A stretch of DNA of 64,000 nt from Blautia massiliensis (ex Durand et al. 2017) (GCF_001487165.1 NZ_LN913006.1:183580-247579); one strand, 5' to 3'. Positions 23,884-32,726 are shown, counted from the first letter of the stretch. Notes: a model not told the origin generated them from the sequence alone. Program-made: numbers and translations.

Positions 23884-25675
23884 AGATCTGACAGAAGAAC
23901 TTTCTATAGAAGATTACAAGATGGAGCTGGAAAACCGGATCCGTAATCTCCTCTGGATGGTAAGCGGTGACTATACACTGGATGTGAAGCCGGATGTATC
24001 GCTGTTTCTCCGCTCAAAAGAGATCGCTCTTTACGATGGAATCAAACAGGGGGCTTTTGCCAGATATTTTGACAAAAATCTGCTTGGCCTTTATCTTGTA
24101 AAAAAAATCTATCTGGATGCCTCTGAGACGGAGCTGACCGGGCTGACACAGCTCTGTATCGAAGCGGCAGTGGGAGAGCGGATCTGTGAAGAGCGCCCCG
24201 GGGTTCGCCGCATGAGAAAAAAAGCTCTGGAAGATATCCTGGATCAGGAATATGAAACCCTGCCTTTCTACGATAAGCTGTTAGACAGGCTGAAAATTGC
24301 AGTATTCCGTGATGTACTTACAGGAAGCGTACAGCCTCTGGAGAAAAAACTGTCTGCATTCCGGGATCAGATCTATGCCTGCGCAGAAAGCAGAGACACC
24401 ATGGAACTGATTCGGATCATCGACAGCCTCTATAATGCGGTCATCGATCCGGACTTTGAGAAGAAAAACGGTTCCCTTGAACGGGTAATGGCGGTGACGC
24501 TGGAAGAATTGACGGAATTTGGATGGGAAGACTATCTTAATGAAGAGATGTATGAGGAAGCTCTGGAAAATTACGTGGAAAAGCTCACAGACCGGATGAC
24601 AGATATTGAAGATTCCTCACTGACACAGGATATGGAAGAAAAACGTAAGGTGAAAAACAAGATCACGGTGATTTCAGAGGAAGCTCTTCAGAAAGCTCAT
24701 ACCTATGTGGAACTGAATTTTGGAAAAACCTATCTCACACCTGCGGAAGAAAAAAGAATGAACCATCTTATGTGCCGGGGAATACACGGAGACTGCAGCC
24801 TGTATTTTACAGAAGGAATCCTGAAAAATCCGGTTCGTGATAATTATCAGTACCAGTATGCAAAGCGTCTGCGTAATAAGAACATATGGGTCTATCATGA
24901 CAAGCACAGAATTGCAAAACGAAATATTGCCATATTGACTGAACTCCTGAAAAAAGCACTGGTGATCCGAAGTGAAAATCAGGAAGTCCTATCAGACCGG
25001 GGAACTATCGTTCCTTCCAGGCTGTGGCGTATAGGCAGAAGCGGTGAGGCAAATCTTTTCAAGAGGATTCTTCGTGGAGACAATACGGATTTTGTGGTGG
25101 ATATACTGATCGATGCCAGTGGTTCACAGATGAGTCGACAGGGAGATGTGGCACTGCAGGCTTATATGATCAGCTATGCCCTGAGCAATGTGGACATCCC
25201 TCATCGGGTTATGAGCTACTGCACATTCTGGGATCATACGATCCTGCACAGGTTCCGGGAATATGATGATCCGGTTTCGGCGGATGAGGATATTTTCAAT
25301 TATGTGACTTCCTCCAATAATCGGGACGGGCTTGCCATAAAAGCAGTGGGATACAGTCTTTTGCAGAGGGAAGAGGAAAAAAAGATCCTGATCATCTTAA
25401 GTGACGGACGCCCCTACGATGTGATCATAAACCGCCCCAATGCAAAAAATCCGGCCCCTTATCAGGGAAAATATGCCATTTCAGATACTGCAACAGAGGT
25501 GCGGCGTCTTCGGAGCCAGGGCGTCAGTGTTCTGGGGGTATTTGCAGGCGAAGAGAAGGATCTTCCGGCGGAAAAGAAGATTTTTGGAAAGGATTTTGCC
25601 TATATCCGGGATATCGGAAATTTCTCGAAGATCGTAGGGCGATATCTGACAAAACAGCTGGAAACGGACAACTGA
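23876..25675 (+). CDS. VWA-domain protein, partner of the MoxR ATPase (NorD/CobT-like)
   Basis: A 599-residue protein. About 370 residues of poorly conserved, charged helical sequence precede a C-terminal von Willebrand A domain (about 395-595). It has the MIDAS motif DASGS (in VDILIDASGSQMS), and ILSDGRPYD near the later metal-ligand region. ATG codons occur at 23870 and 23876; I chose 23876 because AAAGGA lies eight bases before it and only two before the other. Paired with the MoxR ATPase it resembles NorQ-NorD, CbbQ-CbbO or GvpN-type chaperone systems. The client is not visible. Confidence 0.85.
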   Translation: MHKDLTEELSIEDYKMELENRIRNLLWMVSGDYTLDVKPDVSLFLRSKEIALYDGIKQGAFARYFDKNLLGLYLVKKIYLDASETELTGLTQLCIEAAVGERICEERPGVRRMRKKALEDILDQEYETLPFYDKLLDRLKIAVFRDVLTGSVQPLEKKLSAFRDQIYACAESRDTMELIRIIDSLYNAVIDPDFEKKNGSLERVMAVTLEELTEFGWEDYLNEEMYEEALENYVEKLTDRMTDIEDSSLTQDMEEKRKVKNKITVISEEALQKAHTYVELNFGKTYLTPAEEKRMNHLMCRGIHGDCSLYFTEGILKNPVRDNYQYQYAKRLRNKNIWVYHDKHRIAKRNIAILTELLKKALVIRSENQEVLSDRGTIVPSRLWRIGRSGEANLFKRILRGDNTDFVVDILIDASGSQMSRQGDVALQAYMISYALSNVDIPHRVMSYCTFWDHTILHRFREYDDPVSADEDIFNYVTSSNNRDGLAIKAVGYSLLQREEEKKILIILSDGRPYDVIINRPNAKNPAPYQGKYAISDTATEVRRLRSQGVSVLGVFAGEEKDLPAEKKIFGKDFAYIRDIGNFSKIVGRYLTKQLETDN

Positions 25676-25726
25676 AAAAAAAAAGTATTTTATTTTAAAT
25701 GTATAATATTCAATTGTAAGGAATAA

Positions 25727-25761
25727 GGTCACTATGTTAGCATAAAAGCTGCATAGTGACC
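25727..25761 (+). terminator. Hairpin after the VWA gene (weak terminator)
   Basis: GGTCACTATG (25727-25736) pairs with CATAGTGACC (25752-25761), with an inner AGC/GCT. It is followed by CAATTATTTG rather than a clean T-run, so termination is uncertain. Confidence 0.45.
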
Positions 25762-25824
25762 AATTATTTGCTTATAATTATACAGAAAATTGTAAATAAT
25801 ATATAATATCTCAGATATAATTTC

Positions 25825-25853
25825 TTGCAAAATACTGCGAAATTTGCTATACT
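25825..25853 (+). promoter_or_regulatory. Promoter of the OPT transporter
   Basis: -35 TTGCAA (25825-25830), 17-base spacer, -10 TATACT (25848-25853), about 40 bases before ATG 25894. Confidence 0.75.
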
Positions 25854-25893
25854 ATATAACGTTACTAATTTACTAGATAAAGGGAGAGGAAAT

Positions 25894-27792
25894 ATGAACA
25901 AAAACACAGAGTTCAAACCTTACATTCCTGCGGAGAAAATCACTCCGGAGCTCACAGTTACATCTGTGATCATGGGATGTATTCTTGCTGTCATCTTCGG
26001 CGCAGCCAATGCTTACCTTGGTCTTCGTGTTGGTATGACAGTATCTGCCTCCATTCCGGCGGCAGTTATCTCCATGGGTGTTATCCGCGTGATTCTTCGC
26101 AGAAACTCCATTCTGGAGAGCAATATGGTCCAGACTATCGGTTCAGCCGGTGAGTCTCTTGCAGCAGGTGCTATCTTCACCATGCCTGCACTGTTCCTCT
26201 GGGCAGAGGAAGGACTTACAAGCAAACCAGGCATCGTTGAGATCACTCTGATCGCACTTTGCGGTGGTATCCTTGGTGTACTTTTCATGGTACCCCTTCG
26301 TAATGCCCTCATTGTTAAAGAGCATGCAACTCTTCTCTATCCGGAAGGAACTGCCTGCGCAGACGTTCTTCTTGCCGGTGAGGAAGGCGGAGCAAATGCT
26401 TCCACAGTATTCTCCGGTATGGGACTTGCTGCCATCTTCAAATTTGTTGTTGATGGACTGAAGCTTCTTCCGGCAGATGTTTCTGCAGCATTTAAATCCT
26501 TCAAGGGTGAGATCGGTATGGAGGTTTATCCGGCACTTCTCGGTGTTGGTTATATCGTAGGACCGAAGATCGCATCCTACATGTTTACCGGTTCTCTTAT
26601 CGGCTGGATGGTCATCATTCCGCTGATCTGCCTGTTCGGACCTGATACATGGATGTATCCGGCAGCAGAGGGAACGACCATTGCCCAGCTTTACGCAAAC
26701 GGCGGAGCATCAGCGATCTGGTCTACTTATGTTAAATATATCGGCGCAGGTGCTATCGCAACAGGCGGTATCATTTCCCTGATCAAATCCCTGCCGCTGA
26801 TCGTTACAACCTTCCGTGACTCCATGAAGAGTATGAAGGGAAGCAAGAACACAAGCACAGAGAGAACCGCACAGGATCTTCCGATGCAGTTCATCCTTCT
26901 CGGTGTTATAGCAATGGTATTTATCATCTGGATCGTTCCGGCAATCCCGGTAACTCTTCTTGGTGCAGTTATCATCGTAGTTTTTGGATTCTTCTTTGCA
27001 ACAGTATCTTCCCGTATGGTAGGTCTTGTAGGAAGCTCCAACAACCCGGTTTCCGGTATGGCTATCGCTACTCTTCTGATTGCTACATTTGCGATCAAGA
27101 GCTCCGGTAAAACAGGTATCGATGGAATGACAGCAGCGATCGCTGTTGGTTCTGTTATCTGTATCATCGCAGCGATCGCCGGTGATACCTCTCAGGACCT
27201 TAAGACAGGATACCTTCTTGGTGCTACACCTAAGAAGCAGCAGATGGGCGAGATGCTCGGTGTTGTTGTTTCCGGTCTTGCTATCGGCGGTGTTCTGTAT
27301 CTTCTGGATGCAGCATGGGGCTACGGTACAGCAGAGATCCCTGCTCCGCAGGCTCAGCTTATGAAGATGATCGTTGAGGGAATCATGGGCGGAAACCTTC
27401 CATGGGGACTTGTATTTGTAGGTGTATTCCTTGCAATCTGCCTTGAGATCCTCCGTATCCCGGTAATGCCTTTCGCAATCGGTCTTTACCTTCCAATCTA
27501 CTTGAACGCAACTATCATGATCGGTGGTATCGTTCGTGGATTACTTGACAGCAGAAAAGGTGTTGACGAAAAAACCAAGACAGCTCAGTCCACAGATGGT
27601 ACCCTGTACTGTGCTGGTATGATCGCCGGCGAGGGTCTTGTTGGAATTCTTCTTGCGATCTTTGCAGTTGTCGGTATCAGCCTTGATATGTCCGGCGTTG
27701 TAAACCTTGGAAATATCGGCGGCGTTGTGCTGATGATCATCATGATCCTGTCACTGCTTAAATTCTCTATCTGGAGAAAGAAGAAAGCCTGA
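25894..27792 (+). CDS. OPT-family oligopeptide transporter
   Basis: A 632-residue membrane protein with about 14-16 hydrophobic segments spread over its length. It starts MNKNTEFKPYIPAEKITPELT. The bacterial OPT core is clear, with GAANAYLGLRVGMTVSASIPAAV near the N-terminus, IGSAGESLAAGAIFTMPALF, and GDTSQDLKTGYLLGATPKKQ in the C-terminal half. Members take up small peptides or metal chelates driven by protons. ATG 25894 is preceded by GGGAGAGGAA. The stop codon overlaps the ATG of the PqqD-like gene (TGATG), so the two are translated together. Confidence 0.93.
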   Translation: MNKNTEFKPYIPAEKITPELTVTSVIMGCILAVIFGAANAYLGLRVGMTVSASIPAAVISMGVIRVILRRNSILESNMVQTIGSAGESLAAGAIFTMPALFLWAEEGLTSKPGIVEITLIALCGGILGVLFMVPLRNALIVKEHATLLYPEGTACADVLLAGEEGGANASTVFSGMGLAAIFKFVVDGLKLLPADVSAAFKSFKGEIGMEVYPALLGVGYIVGPKIASYMFTGSLIGWMVIIPLICLFGPDTWMYPAAEGTTIAQLYANGGASAIWSTYVKYIGAGAIATGGIISLIKSLPLIVTTFRDSMKSMKGSKNTSTERTAQDLPMQFILLGVIAMVFIIWIVPAIPVTLLGAVIIVVFGFFFATVSSRMVGLVGSSNNPVSGMAIATLLIATFAIKSSGKTGIDGMTAAIAVGSVICIIAAIAGDTSQDLKTGYLLGATPKKQQMGEMLGVVVSGLAIGGVLYLLDAAWGYGTAEIPAPQAQLMKMIVEGIMGGNLPWGLVFVGVFLAICLEILRIPVMPFAIGLYLPIYLNATIMIGGIVRGLLDSRKGVDEKTKTAQSTDGTLYCAGMIAGEGLVGILLAIFAVVGISLDMSGVVNLGNIGGVVLMIIMILSLLKFSIWRKKKA

Positions 27793-28166
27793 TGAGAAAA
27801 AACAAAAAGGATAAGAAACAGGATATCAACTATCTTGATCTGATCCCGGAAACAAACCAGTCGATCCGGTGGCACCGGGACCTGAAGCAGCGGATCATTC
27901 TTGAGATAGAGAATAAGGGTATGTTCAATACCATCGCGCAGAAGGTTTTTGGCAAGCCAAGGTTTTCCAAGGTTCATCTTGATGAAATGGGAACTTTTAT
28001 CTGGCCTGAGATCGATGGAGCCAAAACCGTGCAGGAGCTTGCCCTGCTGGTGAAAGAGCATTTCGGAGATAAGGCAGAACCGCTTTATCCGAGAATCGTA
28101 AAATACTTTCAGATAATGGAAAGCTATGAATTTGTTCATTTTATAAATAAAAAGACAGAAAAATAG
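27792..28166 (+). CDS. PqqD-like (RRE-fold) protein coupled to the OPT transporter
   Basis: A 124-residue soluble protein. The N-terminal 25 residues are basic and charged. Residues about 60-118 follow the PqqD pattern: HLDEMGTFIWPEIDGAKTV, then helices ELALLVKEHFGDKA and YPRIVKYFQIMESYEFV. PqqD and related RRE domains bind leader peptides for radical-SAM and other RiPP enzymes. No such enzyme or precursor is nearby. Its ATG overlaps the transporter's TGA, so a role in delivering or sensing an imported peptide is tempting, but that is inference. Confidence 0.7.
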   Translation: MRKNKKDKKQDINYLDLIPETNQSIRWHRDLKQRIILEIENKGMFNTIAQKVFGKPRFSKVHLDEMGTFIWPEIDGAKTVQELALLVKEHFGDKAEPLYPRIVKYFQIMESYEFVHFINKKTEK

Positions 28167-28172
28167 CATGGA

Positions 28173-28215
28173 GAACGGGAACGGACGCAGAATAGTGTAC
28201 GGTCCCGTTCTTTTT
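28173..28215 (+). terminator. Terminator of the OPT-PqqD operon
   Basis: GAACGGGA (28173-28180) pairs with TCCCGTTC (28203-28210), followed by five T. Confidence 0.85.
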
Positions 28216-28357
28216 ATGACACGTCAGTGCGGGAAACTGATGCAGTTGTCATATGATACTATAGCATTTCTGGGATTTTCACAGCGGAATAGAAATATTG
28301 AGGACATTTCAAGACAGAAATTCCGGGAATTGCTGTAAAAAATGAAAGGAGCACTTT

Positions 28358-29227
28358 ATGAGTCTTGTGAAAAAAAAGGACTGGTATCTGGATTATCTTC
28401 TGATCATAGTAGGAACCGGGCTGATGGCACTTGCCATCAATTCCGTTTTTGATGCAACCGGGCTGGTGACAGGCGGCTTTTCCGGTATAGCGATCCTGGT
28501 GAAGCACTGGACCGGTGAGATCATAGATGGCGGGGTTCCGCTGTGGCTTACCAATATCACGCTGAACATTCCGTTGTTTTTTCTGGGATGGCGGATCAAA
28601 GGCTTTTCCTTTGTAAAAAAAGCGCTGGTCGGTGAGATCTCCCTCTCAACCTGGCTTGCCATTCAGCCGGTGTGGAATATTGCGGGGGATGATCTTCTTC
28701 TGGCTGCTGTATACGGCGGTGTGATCCTGGGAATCGGCATTGGAATGGTTTTCCTTGGACAGGGAACCACAGGCGGAACGGATATGATGGCAGCACTGAT
28801 CCAGAAGTATATGCGTCATTATTCCATCGCACAGATCATGCAGTTTATTGATGGGCTTATTGTGATCGTAGGAATGTATGTGTTCGGTATCCAGCGGGCC
28901 CTGTATGCCATCATTGCGGTTTATCTGGTAACAAAAGTATCCGACAGTCTGATCGAAGGTCTGAAGTTTTCCAAACAGACATTTATCATCACGGAGAAGC
29001 CGGATGAGGTTGCCAGAGTCATTATGGAAGACCTGGATCGCGGAGCGACAGGGATCTGTGGCAAGGGGATGTATTCCGGTCAGGAGAAGACGATCATCTT
29101 CTGTGTGGTAAACAAAAAGGAAATTGTGAAGCTGAAAGAGCTGGTAGATGATATTGATCCCAACGCTTTTGTGATCGTTTCCGATGCAAGAGAAGTTCAT
29201 GGAGAAGGTTTTATAGAGAAAAATTAG
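28358..29227 (+). CDS. YitT-family membrane protein (DUF161 + DUF2179)
   Basis: A 289-residue protein. About five membrane segments fill residues 10-200, with YLLIIVGTGLMALAINSVFDA and GIGIGMVFLGQGTTGGTDMMAAL typical of the YitT family. The cytoplasmic C-terminal DUF2179 domain (about 215-285) has GATGICGKGMYSGQEKTIIFCVV. The function of the family is not established; DUF2179 may bind a small ligand. ATGAAAGGAGC precedes ATG 28358. The gene stands alone, with a terminator before it and no clear one after. Confidence 0.88.
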   Translation: MSLVKKKDWYLDYLLIIVGTGLMALAINSVFDATGLVTGGFSGIAILVKHWTGEIIDGGVPLWLTNITLNIPLFFLGWRIKGFSFVKKALVGEISLSTWLAIQPVWNIAGDDLLLAAVYGGVILGIGIGMVFLGQGTTGGTDMMAALIQKYMRHYSIAQIMQFIDGLIVIVGMYVFGIQRALYAIIAVYLVTKVSDSLIEGLKFSKQTFIITEKPDEVARVIMEDLDRGATGICGKGMYSGQEKTIIFCVVNKKEIVKLKELVDDIDPNAFVIVSDAREVHGEGFIEKN

Positions 29228-29363
29228 GCGGATTTCAACAAAAATTTGTAAATTTTTTCAGTTTTACTCTTTCATTTTTGGTGATTTTGTATTAAAATAG
29301 CCATAGATAGAGAGGGAAAGACAGAAGATAAGCATACACATAAGTGAGAAGGGATTGAACGGA

Positions 29364-30455
29364 ATGATATCGAATCAGGTGTTACAGAATACGCTCGAGG
29401 GACTTAAAGAAATATCAAGGACGGAATTTTGTGTCATTGACACAGACGGCAAGGTACTTGCGTCTACCTTTTCTGATTTTGAGATCCAGCCGGCAGATAT
29501 CCAGGCTTTTGTAGAATCCCAGGCGGACAGCCAGCTTGTCAAGGGATTTCAGTACTTTAAGGTCTGTGATGATTATCAGTTGGAATATGTCCTGGTAGCC
29601 CACGGAGATGATGAGGATACTTATATGGTAGGCAAGCTTGCAGCCTTCCAGATCCAGAATCTGATCGTTGCGTACAAGGAGCGTTTTGACAAAGACAGCT
29701 TTATCAAGAATCTTCTTCTTGATAATCTTCTTCTGGTGGATATTTACAACAGAGCGAAGAAGCTTCATATTGAAGCAGATGTCCGTCGTGTAGTTATGAT
29801 CCTGGAACTGAACCAGGAGAAAGATCACAGCTCTGTAGAGAGCGTGAAAAGCCTTTTTGGCGGAAAGAGCAGAGATTTTATCACTGCTGTTGATGAGAAG
29901 AGCATCATTATAGTCAAGGAACTGGAAGAGGGAGAGGGCTATCCGGAGATGGATAAGCTGGCTCATACGATTATGGATACTCTGGATCTGAATAAAGATG
30001 GTGAGGATGTCCACATGGCATACGGTACCATTGTCAATGAGTTGAAAGAAGTTTCACGTTCCTACAAGGAAGCGCGTATGGCCCTTGATGTAGGCAAGAT
30101 CTTCTTCGGAGACAGGGAAGTTATCGCATATAGCTCACTTGGAATCGGACGCCTGATCTATCAGCTGCCTATTCCTCTGTGTAAGATGTTTATCCGCGAG
30201 ATCTTTGACAACAAATCTCCGGACGATTTCGATGAGGAGACACTTGTCACCATCGATAAATTCTTTGAGAACAGTCTGAACGTATCGGAAACTTCACGTC
30301 AGCTGTATATCCACAGAAATACGCTGGTATATCGTCTGGATAAACTCCAGAAGAGTACAGGTCTTGATTTGAGAGTGTTTGAGGATGCCATTACATTTAA
30401 GATCGCGCTGATGGTTGTTCGATATATGAAATATATGGAGACATTAGAGTACTAA
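29364..30455 (+). CDS. CdaR/PucR-type helix-turn-helix regulator
   Basis: A 363-residue regulator. The N-terminal part (about 1-110) looks like a small sensor domain (EFCVIDTDGKVLAST), the middle is a degenerate GGDEF-like region (about 140-250), and the C-terminus is the PucR/CdaR HTH (NVSETSRQLYIHRNTLVYRLDKLQ). CdaR controls sugar-acid genes in E. coli; effector and targets here are unknown. TTG at 29355 is in frame; I prefer ATG 29364, about ten bases after GAAGGG. A strong terminator follows at 30514-30554. Confidence 0.82.
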   Translation: MISNQVLQNTLEGLKEISRTEFCVIDTDGKVLASTFSDFEIQPADIQAFVESQADSQLVKGFQYFKVCDDYQLEYVLVAHGDDEDTYMVGKLAAFQIQNLIVAYKERFDKDSFIKNLLLDNLLLVDIYNRAKKLHIEADVRRVVMILELNQEKDHSSVESVKSLFGGKSRDFITAVDEKSIIIVKELEEGEGYPEMDKLAHTIMDTLDLNKDGEDVHMAYGTIVNELKEVSRSYKEARMALDVGKIFFGDREVIAYSSLGIGRLIYQLPIPLCKMFIREIFDNKSPDDFDEETLVTIDKFFENSLNVSETSRQLYIHRNTLVYRLDKLQKSTGLDLRVFEDAITFKIALMVVRYMKYMETLEY

Positions 30456-30513
30456 TAGCATTCGGAATGCAGGATGATAGTTTGATATATTAAGGCAACA
30501 TATTAGAACTTTT

Positions 30514-30554
30514 AAACTGCCGCTTATTCCTTCCCGGAATAGGTGGCAGTTTTT
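30514..30554 (+). terminator. Terminator of the CdaR-type gene
   Basis: AAACTGCC (30514-30521) pairs with GGCAGTTT (30545-30552), with an inner ATTCC/GGAAT stem and a T-run. Confidence 0.92.
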
Positions 30555-30610
30555 GTATGAGCGTTTTTCATCATGGAATATTGTTGTAAATGTCCCTCCT
30601 GTTTGGAAGC

Positions 30611-30650
30611 ATTCACGAAGTGTGTTACTGAGAACGGAGTGAGCAGTAAC
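30611..30650. repeat. Relic of the 145-bp element (right end only)
   Basis: CGAAGTGTGTTACTGAGAAC (30616-30635) and the following bases to GCAGTAAC at 30650 match the right 35 bases of the full element with two or three changes. It is flanked by ATTCAC on the left (30611-30616) and right (30653-30658), possibly by chance. Confidence 0.7.
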
Positions 30651-30740
30651 GAATTCACATGAACTTCACAGATAACATCCATGACTCTATTGTAATTTTG
30701 GTATTTTTACGTTAAAATAAATAATTTGAAGAGGGCTGTT

Positions 30741-30954
30741 GCTTACTGTTCACTGGTAATATTCCGCGGAGCGCATTAATGAGAATGGAGTGAACAGGTT
30801 ACTGTTCACTGGTAATGTCCCGCGAGGTGTTTTTTGTGAGCGAAGGTCACAGAAAACCCGAGACATATCGCGCGAATTTATGCGATCAGCATAAATTCTG
30901 TGCATCGCGAAGCGTGTTACTGAGAACGGAGTGAACAGTAACGTGAACAGTAAC
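30741..30954. repeat. Older short copy of the element, split by a younger insertion
   Basis: The left part, 30741-30797, carries the left end (CTTACTGTTCACTGGTAAT), a short centre and the right end up to GTGAACAG. The right end resumes at 30943-30954 (GTGAACAGTAAC). The full copy 30798-30942 lies between, with GTGAACAG duplicated. The older copy is about 60 bp long and lacks both internal hairpins. Confidence 0.75.
30798..30942. mobile_element. MITE-like element, full copy 1 (145 bp)
   Basis: Perfect 13-bp terminal inverted repeats GTTACTGTTCACT/AGTGAACAGTAAC. Inside are two hairpins: an 11-bp stem around GCGAAGG (about 30827-30856) and GAATTTATGC (30874-30883)/GCATAAATTC (30889-30898). CGCGA and TCGCG can close the branch point. 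It is flanked by exact 8-bp repeats GTGAACAG (30790-30797 and 30943-30950). It has no transposase, so it would need to be moved in trans. The target is the right end of an older copy. It lies in the 609-base gap before ftsE, which otherwise holds relics, a terminator and the ftsE promoter. Confidence 0.88.
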
Positions 30955-30980
30955 AGTTGTAGGGCCCGGGAAATTTATTC

Positions 30981-31009
30981 TTGCATTTAAACAGAAAATA
31001 TATTACAAT
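30981..31009 (+). promoter_or_regulatory. Promoter of ftsEX
   Basis: -35 TTGCAT (30981-30986), 17-base spacer, -10 TACAAT (31004-31009), 55 bases before ATG 31065. It begins only 26 bases after the relic repeat ends. Confidence 0.75.
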
Positions 31010-31064
31010 AATGTTACAAAAAAATTAAGAAAATTATGCTTTTATAATATAGAGGAGGATATAT

Positions 31065-31748
31065 ATGATCGATCTTGTAGATGTGAGCAAATCTTACGGC
31101 CCGGGTCTTCCGGCTGTGAATCATGCGAACTTACATGTTGATAAAGGGGAATTCGTATTTGTAGTAGGAAGCAGTGGCTCCGGTAAATCCACACTGATCA
31201 AGCTGCTGATGAAAGAACTGGATTCTACCAGTGGAACGATCACAGTCAGCGGGGAACGTCTGGAGAAGATGAAACACAGACGCGTTGCCAAGTATCGCAG
31301 AAAGCTTGGGGTAGTATTTCAGGATTTCCGTCTTTTAAAAGACCGTAATGTATATGAGAATGTAGCATTTGCGCAGCGTGTCATAGGAAGACCTACCCGT
31401 GTGATACGCAAACGTGTGCCGGAGGTTCTCCAGGAGGTAGGACTTGCAGGAAAGTATAAGGCATACCCGGATGAGCTTTCCGGTGGTGAGCAGCAGAGAG
31501 TTGCTCTTGCCAGAGCACTGGTAAACCGCCCGGACATCCTTCTGGCAGATGAGCCGACCGGAAACCTGGATCCGAAAACCTCTGAAGAGATCATGGCTCT
31601 GATGGAGCAGATCAATGACAGAGGAACCACAGTTCTGGTAGTTACCCACAATAAGGACATCGTCAATGCCATGCGCAAGCGAGTAGTCACCATGCACAAC
31701 GGCAAGATCATCAGCGATGAGAAAGAGGGAGGATATCATGAGGCCTAG
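31065..31748 (+). CDS. ftsE: Cell division ATP-binding protein FtsE
   Basis: A 227-residue ABC ATPase: Walker A GSSGSGKST at 35-43, Q-loop FQDFRLL, signature LSGGEQQRVALARAL, Walker B ILLADEPTGNLD, and H-loop THN. With FtsX it forms a membrane complex that signals to peptidoglycan hydrolases at the septum. AGAGGAGG precedes ATG 31065. It overlaps ftsX by 11 bases, as in most bacteria. Confidence 0.96.
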   Translation: MIDLVDVSKSYGPGLPAVNHANLHVDKGEFVFVVGSSGSGKSTLIKLLMKELDSTSGTITVSGERLEKMKHRRVAKYRRKLGVVFQDFRLLKDRNVYENVAFAQRVIGRPTRVIRKRVPEVLQEVGLAGKYKAYPDELSGGEQQRVALARALVNRPDILLADEPTGNLDPKTSEEIMALMEQINDRGTTVLVVTHNKDIVNAMRKRVVTMHNGKIISDEKEGGYHEA

Positions 31749-32643
31749 TACGATCTGGTATACCCTGAAGCAGGGCTTTAAGAATATAAAAAGAAACTGG
31801 ATGTTTTCCCTGGCATGTATCATCACGATGGCAGCCTGCATTTTTCTGGTAGGTATTTTCTATTCCATCGTGAACAACGTCGGTAATATTGCCCATAAGG
31901 TGGAAGAAGAAGTACCGATCACAGTATTCTTTGATGAGGGCACTTCAGAGGAAGAAATCCAGGCGATCGGCGATGCTATTCAGTCCAGGCCGGAAGTGGC
32001 CAGGATGGATTATCAGTCCGCAGATCAGGCATGGGAAGAATACAAACAGAAATATTTTGGAGATGAAGATGCGGCAGATGGATTTAAAGATGATAACCCT
32101 CTTGCCAATTCATCCAATTATCAGGTATATCTTAATGATATTACCAAGCAGACAGAACTGGTGAATTATATCCAGGGACTGGAACATGTCCGGAAGGTAA
32201 ATCAGTCTGAACAGGCCTCCAGGACACTGGGTTCCATCAACAAGCTGGTTTCTTATGTGTCGATTGCCGTGATCGCAATCCTTTTGATCATTTCCATATT
32301 CCTGATCAGCAATACAGTATCTATGGGTATTTCTGTCCGCAAGGAAGAAATCGGAATTATGAAATACATAGGAGCTACAGATGCTTTTGTACGACTGCCA
32401 TTCCTTCTGGAAGGTATGATCCTCGGTGTGATCGGTGCGGCGATACCGCTGATCTGCCTGTTTTTCCTGTATAATTCCGCTGTAGAGTTTATTCTGACAA
32501 AATTCAATGTATTGACAGGAATCGTGGATTTCATTCCAATCTGGCAGATTTATGAGGGTCTGGTTCCCATGGGACTTGGACTTGGTGTGGGAATCGGTCT
32601 TTTGGGAAGCTTTTTCACAACAAGAAAACATCTCAGAGTATAA
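31738..32643 (+). CDS. ftsX: Cell division protein FtsX
   Basis: A 301-residue membrane partner of FtsE. TM1 is at about residues 22-44 (WMFSLACIITMAACIFLVGIF), followed by an extracellular domain of about 125 residues, then three C-terminal TM segments (about 170-190, 220-245, 270-292), the FtsX layout. The start is ATG 31738 (MRPSTIWYTLKQGFKN), preceded by GAGGGAGGA. The extracellular loop activates wall hydrolases in Gram-positives; none is in the operon, though a carboxy-terminal processing protease follows. Confidence 0.95.
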   Translation: MRPSTIWYTLKQGFKNIKRNWMFSLACIITMAACIFLVGIFYSIVNNVGNIAHKVEEEVPITVFFDEGTSEEEIQAIGDAIQSRPEVARMDYQSADQAWEEYKQKYFGDEDAADGFKDDNPLANSSNYQVYLNDITKQTELVNYIQGLEHVRKVNQSEQASRTLGSINKLVSYVSIAVIAILLIISIFLISNTVSMGISVRKEEIGIMKYIGATDAFVRLPFLLEGMILGVIGAAIPLICLFFLYNSAVEFILTKFNVLTGIVDFIPIWQIYEGLVPMGLGLGVGIGLLGSFFTTRKHLRV

Positions 32644-32698
32644 CCAAATAGCAGAGAATCTTATGTATCCGCATGATGTGTGATCATAAGATATACAG

Positions 32699-32726
32699 CG
32701 GCTGTCGGAATATCGGCAGCCGTTTT
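32699..32726 (+). terminator. Probable terminator after ftsX
   Basis: CGGCTGTCG (32699-32707) pairs with CGGCAGCCG (32714-32722), with one G-U, followed by TTTT. It may only partly separate ctp from ftsEX. Confidence 0.65.
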
